Shown here: positions 20,206 through 32,541 of the stretch, piece after piece
Layout of the letters: each line of letters opens with the position of its first letter
How positions within the stretch are numbered: position 1 is the stretch's first letter
Source of the DNA: Cerrena zonata
Lineage: Eukaryota; Basidiomycota; Agaricomycetes; Polyporales; Cerrenaceae
NCBI GenBank assembly: GCA_038087015.1
Contig: JASBNA010000045.1
Span: 124,001-188,000 of the forward strand
Direction: 5' to 3'
Length of the DNA stretch: 64,000 bases
The notes under the pieces: model-generated
What the model saw: the letters and a program-made list of their open reading frames with translations, nothing else
Database searches by the model: none
What the model was told of the DNA's origin: nothing
Translations under genes and position numbers: made by a program

Positions 20206-20730
20206 ATGGGGTTAGCATCGTCAAAAATCTTAGATGAACTTATGGAAGGAACCAATTTCGATAGAGATGAGATTGATAGATTGAGAAAGAGGTTTATGAA
20301 ATTAGATAAAGACGGTAGTGGAACCATAGACAAGAATGAATTTTTAAGTATTCCAGGGATATCATCTAATCCGCTAGCAACAAGATTAATGGATGTTTTC
20401 GATGAAGACGGTAGTGGAACCATTGATTTCCAAGAGTTTATTACTGGGTTATCGGCTTTCAGCGGGAAAACTTCCAAGATTGATAAATTAAGATTTGCAT
20501 TCAAAATTTATGATATCGATAGAGATGGTTACATAGGAAACGGGGAACTCTTCATCGTTATGAAAATGATGGTTGGTAAGAACTTACAGGATGAAGAATT
20601 ACAACAGATTGTTGATAAGACCATGATGGAAGCAGATCAAGACGGTGACGGGAAACTAAGTTTTGATGAGTTTAAGAATGTAGTTGACTCCAAATCTGTT
20701 GCCAGTGCTTTAACTTTGAATATGTTTTAA
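20206..20730 (+). CDS. CNB1: Calcineurin regulatory subunit B
   Basis: Calcium-binding subunit of the calcineurin phosphatase, which activates Crz1-dependent transcription. 174 aa. Gly2 after the start Met (MGLASSK) is a typical N-myristoylation site. Four EF-hand loops are visible: [36 protein letters not shown] and [12 protein letters not shown], all with acidic or Asn/Ser ligands at the expected positions. Length and hand spacing match the family. No intron is apparent. Confidence 0.97.
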   Translation: MGLASSKILDELMEGTNFDRDEIDRLRKRFMKLDKDGSGTIDKNEFLSIPGISSNPLATRLMDVFDEDGSGTIDFQEFITGLSAFSGKTSKIDKLRFAFKIYDIDRDGYIGNGELFIVMKMMVGKNLQDEELQQIVDKTMMEADQDGDGKLSFDEFKNVVDSKSVASALTLNMF

Positions 20731-21092
20731 TCTCTAACCATCAACATGGTCACTTAATTACTTTATTGGGCTCATGACTCGTTTTAAATGCTTGATTTTC
20801 CCTTTCTGCTTCACTTCACTATCTATTTCCTTTTATTTCATTGTTTCTATTCTACTTATTTATTTCACATTAGTCTACTTTGATTTCTATTGCAACTATA
20901 TATACTTATACCCGTATAACGATTGTATGAATGAGGCGTTGATAAGTAGAGATTTAAGTGATAAAATGTGTTCACGAGATCATTAAGCAAAATCTCTTTT
21001 ATCGCGCTTTAGTTATAAAAAACGACAAAAGATAACCATCGCCACAGATAACTCGTAGATATATATCTTGAACCAGAAGAAACTCAGACCTC
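20731..21092. other. Intergenic region downstream of CNB1
   Basis: 362 bases holding the CNB1 3' end and the promoter of the coiled-coil gene. A 70-codon hydrophobic open frame (20774-20986) is judged spurious. TATATATA occurs at about 21059-21065, roughly 30 bases before the next ATG. Confidence 0.4.
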
Positions 21093-23400
21093 ATGATGCC
21101 AATGGACTCATCTAAGGATGGTGTGTTCCAGTCCATTAGTCTAGCGTCGACTGTTCACGAAAAGCGTCATGGAAAAGACGTTCCACAATCAGCCATACCA
21201 GAATCTACATCAGATGAAGATGAGGAGGAAGAAGAAGAAGAAGAAGAAGAAGAAGAAGAAGAGGAAGAGGAAGAGGAAGAGGAAGAAGAAGACAATCATG
21301 AACCAGCAGAGTTTCTTTCATCAGGCTCAATGCAAAATGCTGGTATATTTGGCAATGGGTCCAAAGGAGACCTTCAAAGTAATAATAATACTTTACAATC
21401 TACTCCCAACATTCCCGACCAAGATTTCTTTTCTAATCCCTCAAGAATATTTACCAACGACCAAGAACCTTTGAACGGAAGAGGCATGAATGATGATGCT
21501 TTATATCATTCCAACTTTTCTGTTCACAACTCAATGAATAATTCGTTTCACGGTAATTCAGTTTTTTTTAATCAAGCATCAACTCCAACTCATACCAATG
21601 AAAGCGCCTTAGAGTACTTGAGAAATCAGAATGAAGTCTTACGAAATGAGTTACAAAAAAACGTTACTAAACATGAACTTTATCTCCAAAATGGTAGTAG
21701 CAAACTAGATAGAATAAGAAGTATGATACAGCAAAATTTTGAACAACTTTCAGAGAATAATTACTCATTGAAGGAATTGTATGAACGTGATATCACTTCC
21801 ACTGAAGAACTTTTTGATAAGTTTGAGCGCTGGGACCACAGGAGAAACAAAGTATTAGATAAAATAAGGTCAATTAAAAGCGATGATAATAAGCATGGCA
21901 AGAAGTTGAATCACCTTCTCAATGAATCAGATATGATTGACGAAGAGATTTTTCAGTTAGAAGAGTCTCTAATCAAATTGAAAAATAAGAAGAAGCTACT
22001 AAATCTGGAAATACAGGAAACCAGCTCTGTACTAGAGAGTAGATCATCTAAATACGTCAACCTTTTCAAAGATTTAGATAAACAGGGCCTAGAAGCCATC
22101 ATGAATTTTTTACAACTGAGTGGATTACCTGAAAAAGAACTAGACGTGATAATACGAAGGGCCCCAGTCAATGTAAGATTCAATAAGAATTCGGGTCCAA
22201 AACAGTCAACAAAACTATCTACATCATTAGAAGCAATGGGCCATAAAGAAACTGAACCCTTACGAGAGCAGAATCAGAAACTTCCTAAAGATAAAAGCCC
22301 AATAATCAACCAAGACGCCCTCACTTCTAGTAAAATGGGGGCCCAGCCCTTTTTAATACCCGAAGATGATCACCTAGCGACAAAAGTCGATCAATCTTCT
22401 TTGAATCATGACAAGGGACCAACCCCTTACGAGCGAGGGTTTGCTAAAGGTTCGGAAAAATCACACTTTGTTAAAAGCCAATTGAATAATCTAATGAAAA
22501 ACTTTGTTAGTAAGAAAGCAGAACAAGAAGACATTCTAACACGAGAGAATCTAAACAAAATCGAAATAAATGATGCTGAAAACACAGTTAGTGAGAAAAA
22601 TAGACATAGAACCAGTCATAAATCTCCTTAGTCTCAAGATAGAAGCTTTGGAGGATTTTGTTAGATCAACTTCGAAAAGCGCTGCTAGCTTCTATGTCCT
22701 TTGGTTTAATATGGAAAGATGCAGTAGATATAATTAAACATGAAGAATCTCAAATGTCCAATCGCATTTCCAACTCAGTTGACTCTAGAGCAGACTTAAA
22801 TGGCTATATCATCCCATCTCTTATATCATCAATGAATGTTTTGAAAAAATTATTAAGTTCTCAGGCTGAATCCACATTGAAACGAAGAATGTTTGACCCT
22901 AATGTCCTCTTACGAAGAGAAAATGCTCTATACCATCCTAAAAAATGAAATTCGATCGATTTATTTGGGTTTGATCTTGGTCAGTGAAGACAAAAATAAG
23001 TATGTGAATATTCTCGAATCGTTTCAAAAATTGGGATTCAATGATATTGATATCCCCTTACCAGAAAAGCTTTTACCAAAATCAAACAAAGATAATATGT
23101 TGAATCTGCAGAGTTCAACGAGTAATAGCATTGACTCCAAAAGCCTATCCGAAACTAATTCTCACACCAATTTGAGTTCACTTCAAGGATCTGAAAGACA
23201 ATTTAGATCACCCACTGAAATAACCTGTTGCTAAGAGAGGGCCAAAAGTAGGTACAAATAATTTACACTTTCTTTCGTCTGGTTCAAAGAATAGCTCCAC
23301 CGAACTTGACAAGTCTGGTACTTCACAGACGCATGTCAAACGGGAAGATGTTGCTGCAAGCTTGTTCGAAACTGCAAATAAGCAAGTTAAAAGTGAATAG
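21093..23400 (+). CDS. Unknown acidic coiled-coil protein, frame broken by four single-base insertions
   Basis: Not recognised. One gene is inferred from five collinear frames of similar composition with no room for separate genes. It starts MMPMDSSKDG and has a 23-residue Glu run, then Asn/Ser-rich sequence, a coiled coil (about 175-320: LEYLRNQNEVLRNELQKN, LLNESDMIDEEIFQLEES), and a short conserved-looking patch (ALEAIMNFLQLSGLPEKELD-like). After the breaks come LLSLKIEALEDFVRS, IWKDAVDIIKHEES, MLYTILKNEIRSIYLGL and a basic/acidic tail ending KQVKSE at 23400. Each break lies at an A run with one base too many: 22596-22600, 22675-22678, 22920-22923 and 23223-23224. Removing one base at each leaves 768 codons including the stop. 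It could be a spindle-pole, cortex or trafficking scaffold, which is a guess from coiled-coil content only. Confidence 0.7.
21222..21290 (+). repeat. GAA/GAG repeat coding 23 glutamates
   Basis: Continuous purine trinucleotide repeat within the coiled-coil gene. It is likely to be polymorphic in length. Confidence 0.92.
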
Positions 23401-23533
23401 GTATTTTAATCGTCTTTAAGGTCTTTACATTAACCTTCTATATTTCATCTATTCTGACTAATCTGTAGCTACAATCAACAAGAACAATTAAGTCTATTAA
23501 TGTACATTATTTATAGTAATCTAAGCTGTTATT

Positions 23534-26500
23534 TCAACGATTCTTCTTTCTCTTCTGAGGTATGAATATACTTGCCGGTCTTTCTATTACTCCAGATTTT
23601 GAGGGTTTTATTTTGGGCCTACTTTCATCTTCAGCAAACGAGACCAGCTTTCTAGCTTGTGAATGTTTATGATCAGCATGGTTACTATTATTATCATGAT
23701 AATTGTCATTATTTTTTGCACTCTCAAGTTTCTGATAGCCATCGCTTTTGCTTTGGAAGTCATTGCCAAAGTATTCTCGTCTTTGGTGACTCTTTTGAGT
23801 TGACTCATATTTACTTGAAGGTTGTGATGTCCCTTTATTTTCAGTATGTGATGAAAGTTGCTCGGGAGGTGGTGATCTTGGTGGAGGGAGAGGTGGTGAC
23901 TTAGAGGAGGGAGGGGTGGAGATTTGGCTGAGCTTATAGCAATGGCTGGTTTTGAAACACTCTTCTTTTTAACTGTGGGACCTTCAAATAAAGAGCTTCG
24001 CTTGAGAGAGGGTCCGCCCACAGTATTAGACTTATGAGCGTTTTTCTCTTTAGATTGAGTTGGCTTACCATGGCCGGCTTGTTTATTATTGCCAGACTGA
24101 CCATTACCAGTGTAATTGCCTTGCCTTTTATAGTTATGATTAGTGTCATTATTTAAAACCTTGTCATCTTTTCGATTTTGTTGGTTATCGCTTGATAGGT
24201 GACTTTCTTTTCTCAATACCGATATAGACGAGTCTGATATAGTATTATCACCCACCGAATTTGGCGCCGCAGCTTGTGTTGGTATGTTTTTGGAGACATT
24301 AGAAGCTGAGATTCTTGCTAAAAAACCAGGAGATGCACTAGTGATTGCATTACGTGACTCAGCATCAGCCAAAAGTTTGGCCCATACTTTGTTTCTGCTT
24401 AAAGAGCTTTTATTACCAAGAATCCATAGAGAAGTTCTGGCACGAGTGAGGGCAACATTCATACGACGAACATCACTTAAGAACCCAACATTACCAGATT
24501 CACTGGCTCTGACACAAGACATTATAATTATCTCTTTTTCTTGACCTTGAAAGCCATCAACAGTATTGAAGTCAATCTCATTTAAAATACCAATCCCATA
24601 ATTCTTTCTAAAGACATCTTTCAAAACTCTAATTTGTTCTTTATACGGAGATATTATCCCTATTCTACCCTTGAATTGGTCCTCTGGTAAAACTTTCATG
24701 AGTTTTTCAACTATTTCTAAAGCAACTCTGGCTTCCAGATAATTGAATAAAGATCTAGTTAGTTCGTGCTGTTGATGTGCACCAACAATATCAAAGAATC
24801 TGTAAGGACTGAGTGGAAATTGTTTGTGCCACGGTCTGTCGTTCTTCTCAAGCATATTCTTACCATCTTGTAAACGTGACTCGTAAAATGCTTGACTTGG
24901 AAATTTAGAAATATCTGGATGCATACGATACTGCACATCTAAAAGGTATACGGAATCGGGATGATTTTTTTGCATCCTAACGAATAAACTTTGTTCATAG
25001 TTGAGTCCTGCAGCGGCTTGGGATAAAACAGTGGGTGGCAATTGGTTTGGATCACCAACCATCACACATCTTTTTGAACCATATCTCAAGGGTATGATAG
25101 CAGAAAGCTCAACACACTGACAAGCTTCATCAATGATCACTTGGTCAAAATTCATAGACAAACTTGCCAAAAAATCATGAGCTGAACCTGACAATGTAGA
25201 ACAGATAATTTGTGCACCTGATAAGATCTTAGCTTGTAATTGCCTCTTTTCAATTTCTCTAGTACGAAAAGCGATGGAAGCATTTTCTCTTTGTTCATCC
25301 AATTTCTTTCCTAATTCGTTACGTTGTTTGGTGACTTCTCTTAATTGAGTTTCAAGTTCAACTATTTCATTACTAGATAAATTTGGTCTGTTTAATCTAT
25401 CTCTGAGCTGATCTCTTAGACTGATACACTTTGTGTGTTCAGTTCTGATGCTAGGATCTATGACGGCTTGTTTTGATTGGGCCTGTAAGTGTTTATCAAT
25501 CAATTCCTCTAATGTAAGGTCTCTAACCGCAGCATTGATGGCATCACTTCTTCCTAAACGGACCACTTTTGGAGAAAACCTCTCACCTTTACTATCATTA
25601 ACACCATCTTTCAAACGCAAAACCAATTCATCAACGGCTGCATTACTTGGAGCACAAATCAATACTTTGGGTCCTTGATTAGACTCTGGAGAGGGACTTT
25701 TTGATAGCTCAATACTTTTGGGAACATTAATTAGGTTCGCCTTTGTTTGAGATAAAGTGTAACCCACAATTCCCAAAATGGTTTTCGTCTTACCAGTACC
25801 CGGTGGACCTTGAATTAAAGAAAATCCTTCATTAACAAATGATCCAATAATAGCTTTGGCTTGCGATTTATTCACTTTATGTATATCAACTATTCTGTTG
25901 GCCTCATCATCTCCAATTTCAAGATGATCTGCTGGTTTTCCTTTAATTATTTCTTCAGACAAGTCGTAAAACTCTAAGCCTTTCAATGAGGAATATTCTC
26001 TTTCAGTGGTAACCATCTGAGTAACCCGCATACTCAAAACAATAGACTTAGGGGTCAAGATTCCCATCATAGGCCCTTGTGGAAACACTCTTAATACAAT
26101 ATCACAATGGTCAGCACTAGCAGACTTTATATCTCGAACTTTAGCTAGACATGTTTGTGCACCAGGCGATTTTAGGAAATCAGCAGCTGCTTTGGCAGAA
26201 GAAAAATCTGTGGACTCGGCATGACCCAAGACTAACAAGTCGGAGTCTCCTATTTTCCTATCATTCAAATCTTGCTTTTTAATAGATGCGTAAACATCAA
26301 AAAATCCATCACAACTAGTCCTTCCTCCAATGAGAAGCTCAAAAGGAAGCTCCTGTTGGGTCCTTTTAGCTGACTGAATTCCTTGCCAGCATTCAAGCAT
26401 TAAAAGAGGTTCTGTTGTCTTGATATAGTCCTTACAATCTTCGTAAGTCTCTTTTGTTTTCTTATAAATATCTCTGTCGTCTCCAGGATAATCACTCGTA

Positions 26501-29500
26501 GAATTATAGTTCCATTTCAAAATAGTTGAATAAAGGGGTTTTAAACTTACGTTAAGTCTAAGTCTCATTCTTTCTTCTCTCTTACGCTCCTCATCGATTT
26601 TCTTTGTTTGAGCAGATCTGTCTATAATTTTACCATTTATATCAACTTCAACGACTTTTGCTTTCTTCTTCTTATCAACAAATAAATCAGAAAAGTCAAT
26701 ATTATCATCATCTCCTTCTTCCGAGCTTTCAGAATCACGCCTCTTTCGTTTTGTTATATTCAAGGATCTTCCAACAGCTGGTGCTTTGGAATTGAAGCCA
26801 GCAGGTCTAGGTGCAGCAGGAGCAACAGTCGGACCAGGCTTGACAGATGGAGCTCTGTTAGACTTTAACTCTTTTCTAATAGCTTCTAAGTTTGCAGACT
26901 TATATCCCTTCTCAGCTGGAGGAGGTGCTACTGGAGGTTCCTTTGTCACTACACCAAACCTGCTTAATGTTTGCTGCTTAGTAGGTTTTTGATGTGTTTG
27001 ATATTTATAAGCTGCCTGTTGATCTACTTGAACAGAATCCATAACCGAAGACTTCGAAGCTTTAGTTTTACGATTTTCGGCGAGGATTTGGTCAACGAGT
27101 GGCCCATCTATTTCACTTGCTTTCGCAAGTATGTCAGCTCTTTGTTGATCATTAAGCTTATTCTTAAATTTTTTTGATCTTGCACCAAACCTGGCGAATG
27201 AGTCAATGAATTTTATATCAACAGTGAAGTTTAAATCTTTAGCCAACTCTAATCCTTTAAAAACCAAAGTCAAACATAAATTCAAAAGCGAGGTATCACC
27301 CAACCTCAACCAAACAATCACATAATGGAAAGCTTTCATGAAGACACCAAGCAAGGAATATGATGTATTGTTATTGTTTTCATCACTCAATGCATTCAGA
27401 ATTATCATAAAGGAATCAAGCAAAGAATGACTCAACTCCAAAGTATCACGAGTAAATTCAATAAGCTCCTCTAAATGATAATGGCTAGCCCAAAGTAAAG
27501 TTTTTTCATAAACCATCATTAAAAAGTGCCAGCTTTCTTCCCAAAGTCCTCTAATTTCAGGTTTGCAGAGCTCAGAAGATCTTATCGTGGCAATACCTTC
27601 CAAAGGGTTAGTCAATGCACGGACAACATCCATAAGAATTCTAATGGTTTTTGGACAAGGTTCAAAAACTGCCAAATTGGTTAGAATGCGCAAGTTCTTA
27701 TTGATTGCATTTAGCGACGATTCCAAGTTCAACTTAAGAAGACCACCAATTGCTTCAAGTCTACCAGCAGCATCAAAAGCTTGATAAGAGATATTAAGAG
27801 CAGCTTGATTCACAGAGGGAGAGAATAAACAAGAACAATAACTAATAGCAATATCTTTATCATTAAATATGCTTTTTAAAACATAGGAATCTGCTTGTTC
27901 CACCTTATCCAACACATTTCCTAATAATTTAAGGATGAGTGTAACGTTACCATTATGTCTGGCAATTGCATCAGACTTTTCCTTGACTTGTGTATTATTC
28001 TTCTTTTGTGAAAATTTGATGATATTGGAAGTATTCCTCATTGATTTAACCAATTCTTTGGTAAGCTGGGGATAAATATAAAGCTGCAGTTTAGCCAATT
28101 CCTCCCATAATAAGGGGAAAGCATCAAAGGAAGAAGGTATTTCATTGCCTAGTTGTTTTAATATACTGGAATTATGAGCTAAACTAATAATATCGTATTC
28201 CACGCTACTGGTTATTAAATGTAATGCATTGCTTGGTTCAGTGTTTTCACTTTCTTCAAGTGTCAAGTTCTTCAACTGTTGTATCGCCATTGAAACCACA
28301 AGGGGTGCTTGACTATCAACAGCTGCTCTAACGTCTCTTCTTTTCAATATATTCACAGCAAAATTAGGTTCAGCAAAATTAACTTTATTCATATCTATAT
28401 CAAAACATTGAAGTAAAAGATGACAAGACTTTTGATTAAGTTGAGAGGTTTCATTTATAGAACCATTATCTGCCTCCCTTTTCTGTGATATTCTCATTAA
28501 GAAAGTAGAAATCCTCACGGCTGCAGTTTGTCTTTGTGAAGATGTGAGGGACCCAACAAACAGTAAAGTCCAATCTAAGAAGACACTGAGTTCATAATTG
28601 GAAGGATCTAATAAATATTTAGAAAAGTTGGGATTCAGGAGAATTGGATCCAAGAAGCCAGGAAATGGAACGGCTGAAGAATTTCTCCAAAAATCAATGC
28701 CTACTGTTTTCAAAATAGCATCGAAAGCGGATAATAATGAGGGTAAAGGTTTATCTTGAATTGCCATCAAATTATTATAAAGGACTCTGATAAGATTGAA
28801 AAAATTGATTTCTTCAAGCTTTCTCATGACTTCAATATCTTTTGGTTCATTAAGTTTTAAAAATGCAGATTTATCAAGGAATGCAAGAAATTTTGTAAGG
28901 GTATTCCAAAATTTAATACACAAGGATTCAGTAAAAGTTTTAGCGTTTTGAACTTTGTAAAAATAAAGATTGAATTCATCTCGTACAACTTCATCTAATG
29001 TCTCTCCATCAAAATGGAAATTAGTCTCTTCCAAATGCTTCATACATTTATCCGACCAATCTTTTTCAAGAGAATCCCCTTCAATTTGGAAAAAAAGAAG
29101 ACCAGCATATAGTCTATTTGGAAGAAGAGATTGGTCATCAGGAAACTTGGCAATTACCTTTTTAAGTAACTCTCTAACCAGTGGATCATTTCTTAGTATA
29201 GATGGTCCAATGATGCATTCTTTAATAGCATTTCTATCAATGTCAGTGAGAGAATAAGCCAGGTCAAATTTCTCCACACAAGATTGTAAAGTCAGTTTAA
29301 TTCTCAAAGCTTGCCACGAATAAATCAAATTTACAAAACTTTCAAAAGAACCACGATCTAGTTGCCTTTCTATAAGGAACTTTTCACGTAACTTCGCAAT
29401 AGCATAATTGAATCTGTTAATGCAGTTCTCACATGATTGTAAGCTTTGGATTAGAAGTTCATTAATATGACTGATTTCATCATTTTTTACACCTGGAAAA

Positions 29501-29712
29501 GAAAAAACGATTAAATAATGGGCAGATATTGGATACATATATTTATCACAGAAAAAATGACGAGGTGGGCAGTTTTTAGGTATGTATTTCATACATTTTA
29601 TCAAAACTTCAGAATGCTTTTCAGAATTGCCGGGCTCCTTTTCAGCAGAAGCTAACGCACTAAAGATAGCTTCAAAATCAGCAGGCGGTATATCACTAAC
29701 CCGCTCATCCAT
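23534..29712 (-). CDS. SEN1: Superfamily 1 RNA/DNA helicase Sen1, one indel near the C-terminus
   Basis: Sen1/senataxin helicase of the Nrd1-Nab3-Sen1 complex, which terminates non-coding pol II transcripts and resolves R-loops. The true start is the ATG at 29712 (MDERVSDIPP), since the frame runs upstream only to a TTG. A long helical N-terminal domain (about 1-950) is followed by the helicase core: Walker A QGPPGTGKTKT near residue 1300, IICSTLSGSA, DEACQCVEL, GDPNQLPPTVLS, QYRMHP, TVDGFQGQEK and NVALTRAR. After KSVSKPAIAISSAKSPPLPP the frame turns to low-complexity His/Ile/Met text. One base missing in the C/T-rich run at about 23903-23912 restores a coherent tail (SKSPPLPPPRSPPPEQ onward) ending PQKRKKNR at 23534, about 2059 aa in total. 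The tail carries a basic nuclear-localisation-like end. Confidence 0.93.
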
Positions 29713-29936
29713 TCTTCTATTCTTCTCTAAGTCTATTACAATATAAAAGGCCAGAAGCCGGTGCAATACGGTGATTATAGAAGTAAGAAAGAAAAGAGGA
29801 TAGACGCTCTTTTTTTTTCAGTGCCCATCAAAAAACTAAATCGAAGACGCGGTCCTTTTTTTTTTGAACTTTTTTTGTGCACCAGACACATTTTTATTGC
29901 AAAATCTATAGGAAAGTAACTAAGTATATAAAGTAT

Positions 29937-32239
29937 TTACAAAAGAATTATATCTATATCTAAAGCTCTGGCAGAAGTGATCCAATCTTCACCGGTGTCC
30001 CAGCACCGAGTCATGATTTGAAGACCTTTCTTTGCACTAACACTGCCACTTCGAGCCAATCTAGTAAATCTATCGAAAAATAGATCTCTTTTAGAAGAAT
30101 CCAAGGTTTCACAGCCAGCGCAAAATAAGCAGAAAATAGTACATATTTCAGCTGAACTTAGGGAAGGAATGGTGGTTTCTAATATGTAGCCTATTCCATT
30201 GGCCAAGTCTTGAATTAGACTTGAATTACGAGGAATTTTGAGGACTCGACGATAAAGATTTAAAATACCCATGTCACAGAAGATTTTATTGGTACATCTT
30301 AATATTTTATCCTGTTGGATTAAATTGGTAATGTTGAGGTCTTTACTTGTAGCATACTTTTTCTTGAATATCAAGTCTAATTCTGCCTGGCGTCTTGCTT
30401 CTCCTTCTTCGAATGCCTTGGTAAAATTCTCCTTTAAGTTCAAAGCGTCTGTCACTAAAGTAACCGGAATGAGATCTGAATTATAATTTTCTGATTTTCT
30501 AATGAGTATTGAAATCTCAGCAAATTTTGGAAAAAGATTGACATCGAAACCCAACAAATAATCAATATCCTTTTTAGGATCTTGATCTGATTCCTCAACC
30601 TTAGAGTCAAATGTTTTCAAAGGAGTTTCACTATCATAGTACAAAGGTTCACTAGAAATCTTTGCGGTTGATAGTGATCCTATTACATCGACATATAAAA
30701 ACCATCTCATTAGAAAGAAAGAAACGTCACCTTCATTCCTGGAGGGAACGACTCCAACGTTTAAATGAGATGATTCAGCCAACTCTTCTTTATTTCTTGC
30801 CCTAATGATTTGTCTAGCACCTGTAGTATGAGCTCTATGGCGTTCCATACTTTCGGCAAAAAAATTTCATAGGCTGAAAATAATAAAACTGTTGCTAATG
30901 TACCATCTGACTTTGCCTCGTCTTTATTTTTCAAACACTTCAATAATTCATTACATGCTCTGCTCAATAATTGATCGATCAATTCTTTAGGAATATAGTT
31001 TGCATTCTCACCTAAAGTTGTTCTAGCCTTGGCTGCAAAAGTTAATAAGATTAATAAAAGTGAAGGGATTTGCATTGCCATTTGAGGTAATAAAACCTTG
31101 AATGGATTATCTTCATAAATATTTGATGGTGCTGGAACTAAATTGTTACTGAATACTTCTACCCAGAAATGCATGAGACTACGGTACAAAGGAATACGTA
31201 GTAAATAATCTGGTAAAGGTGTTAAGGGGGGTGGAATCAGACTGAAATCATAGTAGGGACTATTTTCTTCATCCAATGCGAGTTCATTATCATATGTTAT
31301 AGTTTTTGGCGAGGATGATGATGACAAGGATTCGCTAACAAGCTTAGGGTGTTTTGGGAAAAAAGATTCAATTTTAGCTAAATCTTCAGAATAATTATCA
31401 AAGTTTTGATTAGAATCACCAATCTCATCAAAAGGATCGATTTTGTCAAACTCCTCTATTTTAATCTTATCATTATGCATCACTAAATTATTAAATATAT
31501 CCGAATTCTGCAAATTAAGTTCATGAGTACCATTTGAGATTCTATCTAAGGCATTGGATAACGATTCTATTCCATCGGAGATAGAAAGCTCAGAGTTATT
31601 AAATTCGGGTTCGTGATCATCTTCTACAATTGGGAAGGCAGGAGATAAAAACCCATTTTCAAATTGTTCAAATTGATTTGCCAGAGCCAAGTCGGTTATT
31701 GGAGTGAAATCCCCAACACTTAACATGGCTCTTTTCTTATTAGAACCCGAAGACGAATTACTCAATAAAGATGAACTTTCATCCATTGAGACCGATTCTG
31801 GAGTATCAGTCAGTTTCCGTTTCTCCCTTCTATCAATTGACTGAATTGAGCTCAGTGAAGACATTGGAGTACTTGCTTGACTCAAATTTTTCGATAAATC
31901 GCTAACCACAAATTGTATATCCTTCTTTCTTTTAGACTTATTTTCATTTTTCACTTTAATTTGGCTGACAGAATACTTTTCCTTTCTCTTCAGTAAATCT
32001 TTATAAGGTCTTCCTCCCCAAGTTAATTTCAACGAATAATCACATTCGCTATTGGTTTTAATACAATTCTCACATGATGGCCGGGTCTCACTGCAACGAA
32101 TCTTCTTCTTCTTACAGTTGGAGCATCCCGTTCTTGATCTTTGAATTTTTTGAGTCTTGGGCCTAGGAGGTTTGGTTGTAGATTCTTCTTCTTCTTTGGC
32201 CTGATTATCAGCGGAATCATCGTTATTGGAATGATTCAT
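29937..32239 (-). CDS. Zn(II)2Cys6 transcription factor (Fungal_trans_2 type), one indel
   Basis: Fungal zinc-cluster regulator. The binuclear cluster uses Cys39, 42, 49, 56, 59 and 66, with a basic KKKKIRC loop, followed by SLKLTWGGRPY, a linker seen in Uga3/Lys14/Arg81-like regulators. An acidic Ser/Asn-rich region follows, then a C-terminal helical domain (LMRWFLYVDVIGSLS, LLGFDVNLFPKFAEI) typical of the PF11951 class. The frame breaks at the A7 run at 30858-30864 (plus strand). One more base there joins the two halves as SAYEIFFAESMERHRAHT and gives 767 aa. Target genes are unknown. The upstream region carries a nested palindrome and paired CGG triplets that could serve autoregulation (inference). 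Confidence 0.85.
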
Positions 32240-32311
32240 TGTTCCTAAAAGTATTTAATGAATATTTCGAAAACGACAAAAATGATTCATCTTTCAGTCA
32301 ACATTTATACC

Positions 32312-32400
32312 AAAACCGTTCTTTAGTAATTGATTTAAACCTATTGACTTGAGTTTCAAATCAAGTCAATAGTGTTTTCAGCAGCGGTCTGAACGGTTTT
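32312..32400. promoter_or_regulatory. Nested inverted repeats with CGG triplets upstream of the zinc-cluster gene
   Basis: The inner palindrome has two perfect 12-base arms (CTATTGACTTGA at 32341-32352, TCAAGTCAATAG at 32361-32372) around 8 bases. Outer arms AAAACCGTTC (32312-32321) and GAACGGTTTT (32391-32400) share nearly the same centre. CGG triplets at 32385 and 32394 form a CGG-N6-CGG direct repeat, and the outer left arm supplies the inverted CCG. These lie 73-161 bases upstream of the regulator's ATG, within the 302-base gap to ERV41. Confidence 0.6.
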
Positions 32401-32541
32401 TCAATCTTTTTTTCCGTCACATGGAAGTCGCATGCACATTCCCAATGGGGAAGGTAGTCATATAATTAGATATATATAAATTTAGATTTAGATACAAATG
32501 AAAGATTTAAATACATATATATAGACATACATTAGATACAA

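Noticed and set aside
20774..20986. 70-codon hydrophobic open frame after CNB1
   Set aside because: T-rich 3' UTR sequence read in frame gives Phe/Ile/Tyr-rich text. No start context or homology.
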